Shown here one piece after another: positions 44,683 to 54,523 of a DNA stretch of 64,000 bases. The notes under the pieces were generated by a model. That model was not told the DNA's origin. It searched no databases and saw only the letters and a list, made by a program, of their open reading frames with translations. Made by a program: the position numbers and the translations under genes. Origin of the DNA: Bradyrhizobium sp. Ce-3 (GTDB taxonomy: Bacteria; Pseudomonadota; Alphaproteobacteria; Rhizobiales; Xanthobacteraceae); assembly GCF_022835695.1 (NCBI RefSeq), contig NZ_BQUV01000001.1, positions 186,001-250,000 of the forward strand, in the 5' to 3' direction. Position 1 is the first letter of the stretch. Each line of letters begins with the position of its first letter.

Positions 44683-45156
44683 TTACGCCGCTGCCGCCCG
44701 CTCGATTGCGGCGATATCGATCTTCTTCATCGTCATCATCGCTTCCATCGCGCGCTTGCCGGTGGCGCGATCGGCGCTGTTGACGAGTTCGAGCAGCCGC
44801 CGCGGCGTGATCTGCCAGGCAAAGCCCCAGCGATCCCGACACCAGCCGCACGGCAATTCCTTGCCGCCGTTGCCGGTGACCGCATTCCAGTAGCGGTCCG
44901 TTTCGTCCTGGCTATCGGTCAGCACCATGAAACTGACCGCCTCGTTCGGCTGGTAATTCGACCCGCCGTTGAGTCCGACGAAGCGGCGGCCGAGCACGGT
45001 GAACTCGACCGTCAGCTCATCGCCCTGCCCGATGCCCGGTATCGGCGATACATGCCCCGCATCGACATGGCTGTCGGGAAACGTCGCGGCATAGAATTCC
45101 GCCGCTTGGCGCGCCTGGCCCTGATCGAACCAAAGGCATGTGACGAGATCGGTCAT
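44683..45156 (-). CDS. VOC-family protein, PhnB-like
   Basis: 157 residues with one 3-demethylubiquinone-9 3-methyltransferase-type VOC domain: [25 protein letters not shown], the [20 protein letters not shown] block and [14 protein letters not shown]. These proteins resemble glyoxalase folds but most have unknown substrates. AAGGAGA precedes the ATG at 45156. It diverges from a GST across 288 bp that hold a long inverted repeat. Confidence 0.88.
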   Translation of the reverse strand: MTDLVTCLWFDQGQARQAAEFYAATFPDSHVDAGHVSPIPGIGQGDELTVEFTVLGRRFVGLNGGSNYQPNEAVSFMVLTDSQDETDRYWNAVTGNGGKELPCGWCRDRWGFAWQITPRRLLELVNSADRATGKRAMEAMMTMKKIDIAAIERAAAA

Positions 45157-45281
45157 GTGCAGTCTCCTTGTTTCGCGCAGAGGACGATTGCCGAAGACGC
45201 CAGCCGACACCGCGGCAAGAAATAATTTTGCGGGATGGCGTAGGACCGCAGGCGCAATCGGGAACAACCCGGCCCATAGCC

Positions 45282-45361
45282 CGTAGCCCGGATGGAACGC
45301 AGCGAAATCCGGGACCGATCCGGGCAAGACCCGGATTACGCTGCGCTCCATCCGGGCTACG
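45282..45361. repeat. Long inverted repeat (BIME-like)
   Basis: Left arm 45282-45313 and right arm 45330-45361, 32 bases each, complementary except for two positions, with a 16-base loop. The arms contain GTAGCCCGGATG and CATCCGGGCTAC, the same end sequence seen in the repeats at 46087, 46763 and 54331. Confidence 0.85.
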
Positions 45362-45444
45362 CTTGCGGCCAAGAAAATCCAGGTGGGCTGTCGGTACGCG
45401 CGCTGTTCGTTCGTCCTCGGGACGCAAGGACACGGAGAGAAACG

Positions 45445-46083
45445 ATGACCCCCACTATCACCGCCTTCGAACGATCGCCGGATGGCGGCAAGGGGCTGGC
45501 GCGCGATACGCGCGTTCGCTGGGCCCTGGAGGAAGTGGGCCAGCCCTACGAGGTCCGCCTCGTTTCGTTCCAGGCGATGAAAGAGCCCGCGCATCTGGCG
45601 CTGCATCCGTTCGGCCAGATTCCAACCTATGAGGAAAGCGATCTCGCGCTGTTCGAGACTGGCTCGATCGTGCTTCATCTTGCCGAGCGTCATGCCGGCC
45701 TGCTGCCCGGCGATGCCAAGGCCCGCGCCCGCGCAATCAGTTGGATGTTTGCCGCGCTCAACACGGTGGAACCGCCGATCCTCGAACTCATGACCGTCAG
45801 GATTCTGGAGGGCGACAGGCCCTGGACCAGGGAGCGGCTGCCTCTGGTGTTGGATCGCATCCGCGAGCGCCTGAAGCAGCTCTCCGCCCGTCTCGGCGAT
45901 TCCGACTGGCTCGACGGCGCGTTCAGCGCGGGCGACCTGATGATGGTGTCGGTGCTGCTCAGGCTGAGGGCATCGGGCCTCCTGAACGAATTTCCCAGCC
46001 TGTCCGCCTACGTCGCGCGCGGCGAAGCCCGGCCGGCTTACCAGCGCGCGTTTGCGGCGCAGCTGGCGGTCAATACACGCTAG
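45445..46083 (+). CDS. Glutathione S-transferase
   Basis: 212 residues: thioredoxin-like N-terminal domain with [33 protein letters not shown] (cis-proline) and the glutathione-contact [12 protein letters not shown], then the helical domain. The Ser/Gly-containing start is unusual but the fold is clear. CGGAGAG precedes the ATG. It is divergent from the VOC gene. Confidence 0.89.
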   Translation: MTPTITAFERSPDGGKGLARDTRVRWALEEVGQPYEVRLVSFQAMKEPAHLALHPFGQIPTYEESDLALFETGSIVLHLAERHAGLLPGDAKARARAISWMFAALNTVEPPILELMTVRILEGDRPWTRERLPLVLDRIRERLKQLSARLGDSDWLDGAFSAGDLMMVSVLLRLRASGLLNEFPSLSAYVARGEARPAYQRAFAAQLAVNTR

Positions 46084-46447
46084 CGAGTAGCCCCGCATGA
46101 GCGCCGCGATATGCGGGACACTACGCGGCATGTGGATCGGAGACGCCCCGGATATCGCTCTCGCGCATCCGGGCTACGCTTCCAGGCGCGAGTGAAATCA
46201 CCGCTGCTGTTTGTGTCAAGTTCGATCGTCCGCGAAAGATTCGTGCGGAAAGCCGCGTCGCCAGACGTTTGCATTGCCTCGAGCACTCGGCAGTCGCGAA
46301 AGCGTGAGGATGCGGTGACTTAGGCGGCGCTTCTCACGCAGCGTTGAGCGCGCGTGAGTGATGATTGCATTTAAGTCTGCCCGCTCTGCGCACATCTATC
46401 TGACGAGGCCAGACTCCTTGGCCCCTTAAGCAAAACGGAGACACTCG
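46084..46447. other. 364-bp intergenic region
   Basis: The left part is the double-hairpin repeat (46087-46181). The rest holds no supported gene; the last 80 bp are the leader of the small exported protein, with ACGGAGA as its ribosome site. Confidence 0.6.
46087..46181. repeat. Double-hairpin dispersed repeat, copy A
   Basis: First hairpin formed by CCCGCAT and ATGCGGG, second by CCCCGGAT and ATCCGGG, ending in GGGCTACGCTT. Same family as copies B and C. Confidence 0.75.
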
Positions 46448-46684
46448 ATGACGAACGTCAAACTCCTGTCGGCTGCTTTGATCGCGGTTGCCATGATCGC
46501 GTCGCCGGCAATGGCGCGTGAAACCCACGCCGTGTCGCGCCACGTCGCGGAGGCCAACGCCGCCGCGCCAACCGAGCCCGTCTATGTCGACGGCCGCGCC
46601 TGCATTCCGGCGCCGCGTGTCGGTTCGTTCGCGACCGCGCCGTGGACCGGCAGCAATGTCCCTTGCGAACCGGGAGCGTATTGA
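46448..46684 (+). CDS. Small exported protein of unknown function
   Basis: 78 residues with a Sec signal (about 1-23, SPAMARE) and a mature part of about 55 residues containing two cysteines (ACIPAP and NVPCEPG) that could form a disulfide. No family is recognised. An ACGGAGA site lies 6 bp upstream of the ATG. It sits between two copies of the double-hairpin repeat. Confidence 0.68.
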   Translation: MTNVKLLSAALIAVAMIASPAMARETHAVSRHVAEANAAAPTEPVYVDGRACIPAPRVGSFATAPWTGSNVPCEPGAY

Positions 46685-46762
46685 TCCCAACGTGCAGCGA
46701 TCGGTCGAGCTAGTCGCTTGACCGGCGCCGCGCGTCATCGCGACATCCAGCGAAACCGCGAG

Positions 46763-46890
46763 CGGCCCGCATGAGCGCAGCGATATGCGGGACTCCACAC
46801 AACGCGCGGATAGAAATGCCCCGGATATCGCGGAGCCTGTCATCGGGCGCACGTTCGCGCGACCCGTTGGCTCATCCGGGCTACGCTTGC
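46763..46890. repeat. Double-hairpin dispersed repeat, copy B
   Basis: Hairpin CCCGCATGAGCG...ATGCGGG followed by CCCCGGATATCGC...ATCCGGGCTACG. Its right 70 bases match copy C (54331-54460) with a single difference. Confidence 0.8.
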
Positions 46891-46917
46891 CGACTGGCGT
46901 CACCAACCCGCCGCGCC

Positions 46918-47796
46918 TCAGTTGCGCGAGATGGATAGCCCGGCGAGAAGCGGCGCGTAGGCGGCGAGCCTGCGGGACACGAACTCCGTGAACAGCCGCA
47001 CGCGCTTGGTCTTGCGCGTCTCCCCCTGGGTGAGAAGCCAGAGCGTTCCGTACATGTGCAGGTCGGTGCCCGGCACCCGCCCCAGCAGGGGGTCGGCATC
47101 CCCGACGAAGCACGGCAGCGTGGTCATCCCGAGCCCCTGCCTGACGGCAGCGATCTGCGCCTCGGCATCCGTGACCCTGAACGGAACCCCCGTGGAGCGA
47201 ACCTCGCGGGCCCAGTCCGGGATTCCATGCATGCTGATGACGATCCACCTGACCGGATCAGGCGACGCGGCCAGTCGATCGCGGGACACGTAGACGGCGC
47301 CGAACAGCTCCGGTCCCTTCAGGCCGTGAAGATTGAGCGGCAGGGTCTTGCGGTCGTAGACGACGCGGATCGCAACGTCGGCTTCCCGGTTGGTCAGATT
47401 TGCCAGCTCGCCGGACGACAGGATTTCCATCTCGATGTCCGGATGCTGGCGCGCGAACTCGGCGAAATCAGGTATCAGCAGGTGTGTCGCCAGTGGCGGT
47501 GCCAGTGTCACCCGTAGCCGCCCGCGCACGCCCTGGTCGCGGCCCAGCACGCGCGTCTCCAGCTGGTGCGACGACGCTTCCATCTGCTCCGCGAGCTCGA
47601 GGACCTCCTCTCCCGCAGCCGTCAGGCGGTAGCCTGAAGGCAGCTTCTCGAACATGTGCGCCCCGAGGCGCTCCTCCAGCTGGGCGACACGTCGCAGCAC
47701 GGTCGAGTGGTTGACCGCGAGCCGCTCGGCGGCAGCCCGCACCGAGCCTCCGCGCGCGACGGCAAGAAAGTAGCGAACGTCATCCCAGTCGATCAT
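46918..47796 (-). CDS. LysR-family transcriptional regulator
   Basis: 292 residues from ATG 47796 (MIDWDDVRYFLAVARGGSVRAAAERL); the further frame to 47859 is not family-like. Winged helix at 1-60, then effector domain. It is divergent from the SDR at 48094 and the F420-reductase-like gene behind it, which it probably regulates. Confidence 0.92.
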   Translation of the reverse strand: MIDWDDVRYFLAVARGGSVRAAAERLAVNHSTVLRRVAQLEERLGAHMFEKLPSGYRLTAAGEEVLELAEQMEASSHQLETRVLGRDQGVRGRLRVTLAPPLATHLLIPDFAEFARQHPDIEMEILSSGELANLTNREADVAIRVVYDRKTLPLNLHGLKGPELFGAVYVSRDRLAASPDPVRWIVISMHGIPDWAREVRSTGVPFRVTDAEAQIAAVRQGLGMTTLPCFVGDADPLLGRVPGTDLHMYGTLWLLTQGETRKTKRVRLFTEFVSRRLAAYAPLLAGLSISRN

Positions 47797-48093
47797 GGTG
47801 CAATCCAGCACCGCTGGGGTGCGCCTTCCAAAGCCAGTGTCCAATCCATCGAACAGCATCTCGTATGTGGGGTGCAGGCGCGCTCATCCTAGCCCACGCC
47901 GCCGGCGTCGGTCGTCCAGCCGGTTCGATTTCGCACCACCGATGTGCGCGCTTCCGCACTCAACGCCTGACGCCGGCTGACCTACTTCGAGGTCCAGGTT
48001 CTCGGGGCCGCTGCGGACGAGCCGAGACGGAGCCTGAAGCGTCATGTCGCGAATGGCGACAGAGACGCTGTCCAACACGACGAAGGAGAGATC

Positions 48094-48828
48094 ATGGGAA
48101 AGCTTGAAGGTAAGGTTGCAGTCGTCACGGGCGGATCGAGCGGCATGGCGCTGGCGAGCGCCAGGCGGTTCGTTGAAGAAGGCGCCTATGTGTTCATCAC
48201 GGGCCGAAGGCAGCAGGCGCTCGACGAGGCCGTCAAGCTGATCAGCCGGAACGTGACCGGCGTACGCGGCGACGCGGCCAATCTCGACGACCTCGATCGC
48301 CTGTTCGATACGGTCAAGCGGGACAAGGGCAAGATCGACGTCCTGTACGCCAGCGCCGGCATCGGCAGCGCCGTCCCAATGGGCGAGATCACCGAGCAGC
48401 ATTTCGATGCGACCTTCGACCTGAATACGCGCGGCACGCTGTTTACGGTGCAGAAGGCGCTGCCGCTGTTCAACGATGGCGGGTCGATCTTCATGACCGG
48501 GTCGGTTGCCTCGGTGAAGGGTTTTCCCGGCTACGGCGTGTATTCGGCGAGCAAGGCCGCGTTGCGCTCATTCGCACGCACCTGGCTCAACGAACTGAAG
48601 GGCAGGAATATCCGGGTCAACGTGCTGAGCCCGGGGCCGATCGCGACACCGATGCAGGACCAGGTCCTCACCGAGGAAGCGAAGCGGATGTTCGAATCCC
48701 TGATCCCGCGGGGAAAGATGGGGCTGCCTGAGGAAATTGCAGCGGCCGCGCTGTTCCTTGCTTCAGACGAGTCGAGCTTCGTGAACGGGGTGGAGCTGTC
48801 GGTCGACGGCGGCTTCTCGGCGATCTGA
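48094..48828 (+). CDS. SDR-family oxidoreductase
   Basis: 244 residues with a canonical active site: TGGSSGM near the N terminus (the usual third Gly, Ile and Gly of TGxxxGIG vary, here GGSSGMAL), NAG-like ASAGIGS, catalytic Ser in TGSVAS and YSASK (Tyr-x3-Lys). Terminal ELSVDGGFSAI is typical. Probably NAD(P)-dependent dehydrogenase. It starts an operon with the following gene (32 bp apart) and is divergent from a LysR regulator. AAGGAGA precedes the ATG. Confidence 0.9.
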   Translation: MGKLEGKVAVVTGGSSGMALASARRFVEEGAYVFITGRRQQALDEAVKLISRNVTGVRGDAANLDDLDRLFDTVKRDKGKIDVLYASAGIGSAVPMGEITEQHFDATFDLNTRGTLFTVQKALPLFNDGGSIFMTGSVASVKGFPGYGVYSASKAALRSFARTWLNELKGRNIRVNVLSPGPIATPMQDQVLTEEAKRMFESLIPRGKMGLPEEIAAAALFLASDESSFVNGVELSVDGGFSAI

Positions 48829-48860
48829 ATTCAGCCCGCAACACGGATCGGAGAAACATC

Positions 48861-49460
48861 ATGAGCTACGCGATTGTAGGATTCGGCAAGGTAGGCCAGG
48901 CCCTCGCCCACGCCTTTGCCCGCAAGAACATCGAGATCACCGTCGCGAGCCGCCGGCCGCCCGAGGCGTTGGCGCCGCAGGCTCGGGCGATCGGACCCAC
49001 GGTCGTCGCCAAGTCGCTGCGGGATGCACTCGAGGCCGACACGATCATCCTGGCGGTCCCGTTCGAGGAGCATCGCGAGGTTGCGAACGCCTTGCCGAGC
49101 TGGAAGGGCAAGACGGTGATCGACACGATGAATGCGTTGGTCCCCCTCGAAGAGGTGGACGGTCTCCCGTCCTCCGCTTTCGCCGCGAAGGCGTTCACCG
49201 GCGCCAGCTTCGTGAAAGGCTTCAATCACCTGATCGCGGCCAAGCTCGCTGCCGATCCGGTCGTCGAGGGCGGCCACCGAGTCGTCTTTCTGTCCGGTGA
49301 CGACGAGGACGCAATCGCTCCCGTGGCGGCCCTGGCCAAGCAACTCGGGTTCGCCCCCGTCAAGCTCGGAAAGCTCAGCGAGGGTGGCGCGCTGGTGCAC
49401 GCACGCGACCGCGTTTGGGGCCAGCTCATCTTCCAGGATCTGTTCAAGACGGAGCAGTGA
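48861..49460 (+). CDS. F420-reductase-like NAD(P)-binding protein
   Basis: 199 residues with a dinucleotide-binding start (YAIVGFGKVGQALAHAFARKNIEITVASRR), AVPFEEHREVANAL and SFVKGFNHLIA; this resembles the NADPH-dependent F420 reductase / 6-phosphogluconate-type fold. Alphaproteobacteria generally lack F420, so a different redox or regulatory role is more likely. GGAGAAA precedes the ATG. Operon with the SDR. Confidence 0.87.
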   Translation: MSYAIVGFGKVGQALAHAFARKNIEITVASRRPPEALAPQARAIGPTVVAKSLRDALEADTIILAVPFEEHREVANALPSWKGKTVIDTMNALVPLEEVDGLPSSAFAAKAFTGASFVKGFNHLIAAKLAADPVVEGGHRVVFLSGDDEDAIAPVAALAKQLGFAPVKLGKLSEGGALVHARDRVWGQLIFQDLFKTEQ

Positions 49461-49890
49461 TTGATCTGCGACCGTATGATCGACGCCGACAACTGGTCGC
49501 GCGCTAACATGTTCGAGCAGCGCGCGACCGAATATTGAAGGCCACGAAGTCGCAAAAGGTTGGGGTGAGCCTGACGGCGCACGGGCGCCGATCGAAGAGC
49601 GGGGAGACACCCGACCGAGCGGCAAATCTGCTGGTCGCCTAGAATCTATCGACGGCTATCGATGGCCTAGGATTCGCTCGAGTGTTCTCTGCTACCCGAT
49701 ACTACTCCACGGAACTCCCCTTCACTCCACGCGCTATGCCGCCGCGCCCACCTAGCCCCAAGCGTCATTCACCACGTCCCTGGGATATCCAATGTTGCCA
49801 CTGGACACGCTCGCGACAATTTGACACACTGAGTTATATTCTTGACGAATCTCGACTTTTTCGAACTTTGACATACTGCGGGGGCATATT
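49461..49890. other. 430-bp intergenic region
   Basis: No gene is supported. It precedes the first RTX gene and has a relatively AT-rich right end (about 49800-49890) with several TTGAC-like sequences, likely its promoter region. A weak ATCGA/TCGAT inverted repeat is at 49648-49663. Confidence 0.5.
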
Positions 49891-52185
49891 ATGGCGACCT
49901 GGACAGCCTTTTCCGGGACTGCGAACGCGTCCTGGGCATTCGACGGCCTCGGCAGCATCGACTCGGTGCACTCCACCTCGACCCGGCTGATTTTCAACAA
50001 CGGCGACGGCACGCTGACGTATCTGATCGGAACCGGCCTGACGGTTTCGAACGACCCGACGTGGACGACACTGACTGAGGTCGATCATGTCGCGGCCGAC
50101 GGCACCACGGTGCTCGAAAGCATCACCAACATCACGCTCGGATACCAGGCCGGACATTTCTTCACCGGCATCCTCGCAGGTAACGACAGCATCGTCGGCT
50201 CGTCCGGGGCCGATAACATCTGGGGCCACACGGGCGACGACACCATCACCGGCGGCGCCGGTGCCGATAATCTGAACGGCGGCGGCGGCAACGACGTCTT
50301 CATACTCAATGCCGGTGACTTTGCGGCGGGCGAAGGGATCGGCGATGCCGGGTCGGGCATCATCGATCTCGAGAATGCCGGAAGCGTCGACTTCAGCACC
50401 GGAACGTTTACCGGAATCAGCACCGTCAAGTTCGACAGCGGCGTCTCAAGCGCCACCTTCGACTCCGGGCAACCGGTGCACGCCGGCACCCAAGAGATCA
50501 ATACCTTCATCGGCAGCGCGCAGGCCGACACCGTCACTTTCAAGAATGCCTACAGCGATTTCTCGCATCTGACCTTCACGTCGTGGACCGCGGGCGTCGA
50601 TACGATCAACTTCATCACCAACAACGGCAATTTTGGTTCGCTGGTCGGAACCAGTCAGAACGACACCATGACCCTGAACGGCGCCGGCAACGTCCAGGGC
50701 GGCGCCGGCGACGACACCTTCATCTATAACGCCACCAGCACCGCCGGAGACCTCGACGGTGGCGCCGGCAACGATACGGTCGAACTCGAATCGGCGAATC
50801 GGACCTTTGCCGACGGAGCTATGAGGAACATCGAGCGGCTGGTGTTCCTGAGCGGCAACTCCACCATCACCTTCCTTGGCAACACGCTGGTCACGGCGGC
50901 TCCGACCATCGTCGGCAGCGCCGGCATCGACAAGATCGTCATCAACAGCAGCCAGACCGACCTGTCGGGCGTGTCCTTCAGCTCATGGACCGCGGGCGTC
51001 GACAGCATCACGATCAACGTCAGTTATTACGGCATTACCTCAACAGCGATCGGATCGAGCCAGGCCGATCTCATCAACGGCAGCGTTGGTGCGGACTCGA
51101 TCAGCGGCGGCGGCGGCAACGACACCATCGCCGGCAACACCGGCAACGACACGATCGACGGCGGCGCCGGCGACGATACCGCGGTGTTCTCCGGCAACCG
51201 GAGCAGCTACACGATCACCAATTCCGGCGGCCAGATCCTGGTGTCGGGCACCTATGTCGTTACGCTGACCAATGTCGAGCATCTGCAATTCGCCGACATG
51301 ACACTGAACGCCAGCGACGTCCCGATCAACAGCACCGGAACCGCCGGCAACGATCTGATCTATGGCGGCGGCGGCAACGATACGCTGAGCGGCCTTGCCG
51401 GCAACGACGTCCTGGTCGGCCTCGGCGGCGACGATGTCGGATATGGCGGCGACGGCAACGACTATTTCTATGCGGGCGCCGGCAATGACGTGCTGTTCGG
51501 CGGCAATGGCCTCGACGTGCTGCTCGGCGAGGCCGGCAACGACAGCATCTATGGCGGCGCCGGCTTCAACTATCTGTTCGGCGGTGACGGCAACGACGTT
51601 CTGGTCGGATCGGGCGGCACCTCAAGCTCCGACGTCAACGTGATGTTCGGCGGCAACGGCGGCGATGCGCTCTACGGCGGCCTGGGCACGAATTACTTCT
51701 ACGGCGGCGCCGGCGTCGACACCATGTTCGGCGGCTCCGGTCTCAACATCTTCATCTCCTCCGGCGAGACCGACGGCAATTATATCTATGGCGGCTCGGG
51801 CCAGAACTACATCTACGGCTCCAATGGCGGCGACACCGTCACGGGCGGCAGCGGCGTCGACGTGTTCCTGATGGGGAGCGGCGCCGACGTCATCAGCGGC
51901 GGCGGCGGGGTCGACTATGCCTGGGGTGGCGGCGGCTCCGACACGTTCATGATCAGCGACACGACGTCCGAGGTCATGGTGATCCAGGACTTCAACGCCG
52001 GCGGCGTCAACGACGTCGTGAACTTCGCCGGCACATCGCTGCACTCGTTCGCCGACGTGCAGGCCGCGGAGTTCTACTCGCCCGGCATCAACACCACGAT
52101 CATCACCGACGCCGCCGGCAACGCCGCCTGGCTGATCGGGGTTGCACCGGGACAGCTCGACGCGAGCATGTTCAGGCTCACATAG
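49891..52185 (+). CDS. RTX-repeat calcium-binding protein A
   Basis: 764 residues with no Sec signal. An N-terminal module of about 95 residues (start MATWTAFSGT) is followed by glycine/aspartate-rich nonapeptide repeats (GGxGxDxU) at about 97-140 and 385-690, separated by a beta-rich region. The C-terminal part (about 690-764, ending DASMFRLT) has the type I secretion C-terminal pattern. It is probably secreted and calcium-folded; no ABC/MFP secretion genes are adjacent. A paralog follows at 52440. Confidence 0.9.
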   Translation: MATWTAFSGTANASWAFDGLGSIDSVHSTSTRLIFNNGDGTLTYLIGTGLTVSNDPTWTTLTEVDHVAADGTTVLESITNITLGYQAGHFFTGILAGNDSIVGSSGADNIWGHTGDDTITGGAGADNLNGGGGNDVFILNAGDFAAGEGIGDAGSGIIDLENAGSVDFSTGTFTGISTVKFDSGVSSATFDSGQPVHAGTQEINTFIGSAQADTVTFKNAYSDFSHLTFTSWTAGVDTINFITNNGNFGSLVGTSQNDTMTLNGAGNVQGGAGDDTFIYNATSTAGDLDGGAGNDTVELESANRTFADGAMRNIERLVFLSGNSTITFLGNTLVTAAPTIVGSAGIDKIVINSSQTDLSGVSFSSWTAGVDSITINVSYYGITSTAIGSSQADLINGSVGADSISGGGGNDTIAGNTGNDTIDGGAGDDTAVFSGNRSSYTITNSGGQILVSGTYVVTLTNVEHLQFADMTLNASDVPINSTGTAGNDLIYGGGGNDTLSGLAGNDVLVGLGGDDVGYGGDGNDYFYAGAGNDVLFGGNGLDVLLGEAGNDSIYGGAGFNYLFGGDGNDVLVGSGGTSSSDVNVMFGGNGGDALYGGLGTNYFYGGAGVDTMFGGSGLNIFISSGETDGNYIYGGSGQNYIYGSNGGDTVTGGSGVDVFLMGSGADVISGGGGVDYAWGGGGSDTFMISDTTSEVMVIQDFNAGGVNDVVNFAGTSLHSFADVQAAEFYSPGINTTIITDAAGNAAWLIGVAPGQLDASMFRLT

Positions 52186-52439
52186 CTCGCGGCCCGCGAG
52201 GTCGAGCGGCCGCAGGTCTTTCCGACAGACTGGAGCGCGCGATTGGCCAGCTTTCGAAGCCCCGATCTTGGCTCGTGTTGAGGGGCCACATATGGCTGCC
52301 CGTTTCGCTGTCTCAAGGAGCGCGAGCGGGGTGTCATTTGCCGTGTGCCAGGCAGAATTGATGACAACATTGGGCTTGATCGCGTTGTTTTGACCCGGTA
52401 ACCACACCTTTAGATTGAACGTGGTGCGCGGGGCTGATG

Positions 52440-54014
52440 ATGGCGATTTGGACTGCCTTTCTCGGAACAACAGATTCATCCTGGGGAGCCGACGCGCTCG
52501 GTACAATCGACCCGGTCAACTCCACCTCGATCCGGCTGATTTTCAGCAATGCCGACGGCACGTTCACGTATCTCAACGGAACCGGCCTGACGATTTCAAG
52601 CGACCCGACCTGGACGACGCTGACGTCGGTCGATCATGTCGCGGCCGACGGCACCGCGGTACTCGAAAGCATCACGGACATCACTCTTGGATACCAGCCC
52701 GGACACTTCTTCGCGGGCATCCTCGCAGGTGCCGACAGCATCACCGGCTCGGCCGAATCCGACCATTTCTGGGGCGGCGCGGGCGACGATACTATCGACA
52801 GCGGTAGCGGCGCCGATGTGATCAATGCCGGCGCCGGCAACGACACCATCGCCAGCGGTGCCGGTCACGATACCATCGACGGCGGCGACGGGGATGACAC
52901 CGTCGTGTTCTCCGGCAACCGGAGCAGCTACACGATCGACGATTTCGGCAGCCAGGTCCTGGTGTTGGGCAGCTATGTCGATACGCTGACCAACGTCGAG
53001 CATCTGCAATTTGCGGATGTGACGCTGAACGTCAGCGACCTGCCGATCCTTGCTGACGGAACCGCCGGCAACGACCTGATCTACGGCGGCGCCGCCAACG
53101 ACACCCTGAACGGCCTTTCCGGTAACGACGTTCTCGTCGGCTTCGCCGGCGACGATGTAGGCTATGGAGGCGATGGCAACGACGAAATCTATGCGGGCCG
53201 CGGCAGCGACGTGCTGTCCGGCGGCAATGGCAACGACGTGCTGCTCGGCGAAGACGGTAACGACACGATCAGCGGTGACAATGGCAACGACTATCTCTAT
53301 GCGGGGACGGGCAATGATGTGCTGTTCGGCGGCGATGGCGCCGACGTGCTGCTCGGCGAAGCCGGAAACGACATCCTCTTCGGAGGCTCCGGCTTCAACT
53401 ATCTGTTTGGCGGCGACGGCTCGGACCTTCTCGTAGGATCCGAGGGAGCGACAAGCTCCGATGTCAACGTCATGTTCGGTGGCGACGCTGGAGACAGCCT
53501 TAACGGAGGCCAGGGAACGAATTACTTCTACGGCGGCGCCGGCGTTGACAGCATGTTCGGCGGTTCCGGCCTCAACATCTTCATTTCCTCCGGCGAGACC
53601 GACGGCGATTTCATTCAGGGCGGTTCAGGGCAGAACTACATCTACGGCTCCAATGGCGGCGATACCGTCACCGGCGGCAGCGGCGTCGACGTGTTCCTGA
53701 TGGGCAGCGGAGCAGACGTCATCAGCGGCGGCGGCGGCGTCGATTACGCCTGGGGTGGCGGCGGCTCGGACACATTCAGGATCGGCGGCCCCACCCCGGA
53801 GGTGATGGTGATCCAGGACTTCAACGCAGGTGGCGTCAATGACTTCGTGAACTTCCAAGGCACATCGCTGCATTCGTTTGCCGATTTGCAGGCGGCGGAG
53901 TTTTACTCGCCCGGCATCAACACCACTATCATCACCGACGCCGCCGGCGATGCGGCCTGGCTGATCGGCGTGGCACCGGGACAACTCGACGCGAGCATGT
54001 TCAGGTTCACGTAG
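52440..54014 (+). CDS. RTX-repeat calcium-binding protein B
   Basis: 524 residues from ATG 52440 (MAIWTAFLGT), chosen to match the paralog; ATG 52437 is one codon earlier. Its N-terminal module and its C-terminal block (from about VNVMFGGD to FRFT) are close copies of protein A, while the middle is shorter, missing about 240 residues of A and carrying more RTX repeats. It likely arose by tandem duplication. A hairpin follows at 54030. Confidence 0.9.
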   Translation: MAIWTAFLGTTDSSWGADALGTIDPVNSTSIRLIFSNADGTFTYLNGTGLTISSDPTWTTLTSVDHVAADGTAVLESITDITLGYQPGHFFAGILAGADSITGSAESDHFWGGAGDDTIDSGSGADVINAGAGNDTIASGAGHDTIDGGDGDDTVVFSGNRSSYTIDDFGSQVLVLGSYVDTLTNVEHLQFADVTLNVSDLPILADGTAGNDLIYGGAANDTLNGLSGNDVLVGFAGDDVGYGGDGNDEIYAGRGSDVLSGGNGNDVLLGEDGNDTISGDNGNDYLYAGTGNDVLFGGDGADVLLGEAGNDILFGGSGFNYLFGGDGSDLLVGSEGATSSDVNVMFGGDAGDSLNGGQGTNYFYGGAGVDSMFGGSGLNIFISSGETDGDFIQGGSGQNYIYGSNGGDTVTGGSGVDVFLMGSGADVISGGGGVDYAWGGGGSDTFRIGGPTPEVMVIQDFNAGGVNDFVNFQGTSLHSFADLQAAEFYSPGINTTIITDAAGDAAWLIGVAPGQLDASMFRFT

Positions 54015-54029
54015 GTCACGCGTTGTGTG

Positions 54030-54053
54030 TGGATTACGCTTCGCTGATCCACC
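54030..54053. terminator. Hairpin after RTX protein B
   Basis: GTGGAT and ATCCAC arms around a 12-base loop, 15 bp after the RTX stop codon. This may double as part of a dispersed repeat. Confidence 0.4.
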
Positions 54054-54089
54054 CTACGAGCAATGCTCTCGGTGCCGCGGGCACTTCGT

Positions 54090-54105
54090 CGCCCTACTCC
54101 CACTC
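54090..54105. other. guaA 3'-end direct repeat, left copy (candidate att)
   Basis: CGCCCTACTCCCACTC, identical to 55890-55905. On the minus strand it reads the last codons of guaA (EWE-stop), a known integration target of site-specific recombinases in proteobacteria. Confidence 0.6.
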
Positions 54106-54321
54106 AACCATCCCCGGCGGCTTGCTGGTCACGTCGGACACCACGCGGTTCACGCCCTTCGCCTCGTTGATGATGCGCGCCGCGGTCTCGCCCAGGAACT
54201 TCACGTCGAACTGGTAGAAATCCGCGTTCATGCCGTCGGTCGAGGTCACGGCGCGGAGGCCGACGACGTATTCGCAGGTACCGCCGTCGCCCATCACGCC
54301 GACGGTCTTGACCGGCATCAT
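54094..54321 (-). pseudogene. guaA: Decayed 3' end of guaA (GMP synthase)
   Basis: 75 codons encoding the GMP synthase C terminus: [59 protein letters not shown]. The usual GDGRTYDY has become GDGGTCEY, showing loss of constraint. It lacks the rest of guaA (about 450 codons) and is bounded on the right by the double-hairpin repeat at 54331. An intact guaA must lie elsewhere. Confidence 0.85.
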
Positions 54322-54330
54322 GAGAGACCA

Positions 54331-54460
54331 GTAGCCCGCATGAGCGGAACGACATGCGGGACAAGATGCGGAGCGCCGATCGGAGAACCCCCGGATATCG
54401 CGGAGCCTGTCATCGGGCGCGCGTTCGCGCGACCCGTTGGCTCATCCGGGCTACGCTTGC
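54331..54460. repeat. Double-hairpin dispersed repeat, copy C
   Basis: Same elements as copy B, beginning GTAGCCCGCATGAGCG and ending ATCCGGGCTACGCTTGC. It directly abuts the truncation point of the guaA fragment. Confidence 0.8.
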
Positions 54461-54523
54461 GATCTTGGCGATCCGCTCTCGCGCAAGTCTCGCGAGAGCG
54501 GTGTTCGCAAGCTACGATCTCGA

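Noticed and set aside
47797-48093. Possible small genes in the LysR/SDR divergent region.
   Set aside because: Frames here are short, overlap the SDR leader and show no ribosome site or conserved features; it is taken as promoter DNA.
50180-53760. Many short tandem repeats that could suggest a CRISPR or minisatellite.
   Set aside because: They encode RTX nonapeptides in two open frames, with no spacer-like unique segments of constant length and no cas genes.
54094-54321. An intact short protein of 75 residues.
   Set aside because: It matches only the GMP synthase C terminus with substitutions in conserved positions, so it is a pseudogene fragment rather than a functional small protein.
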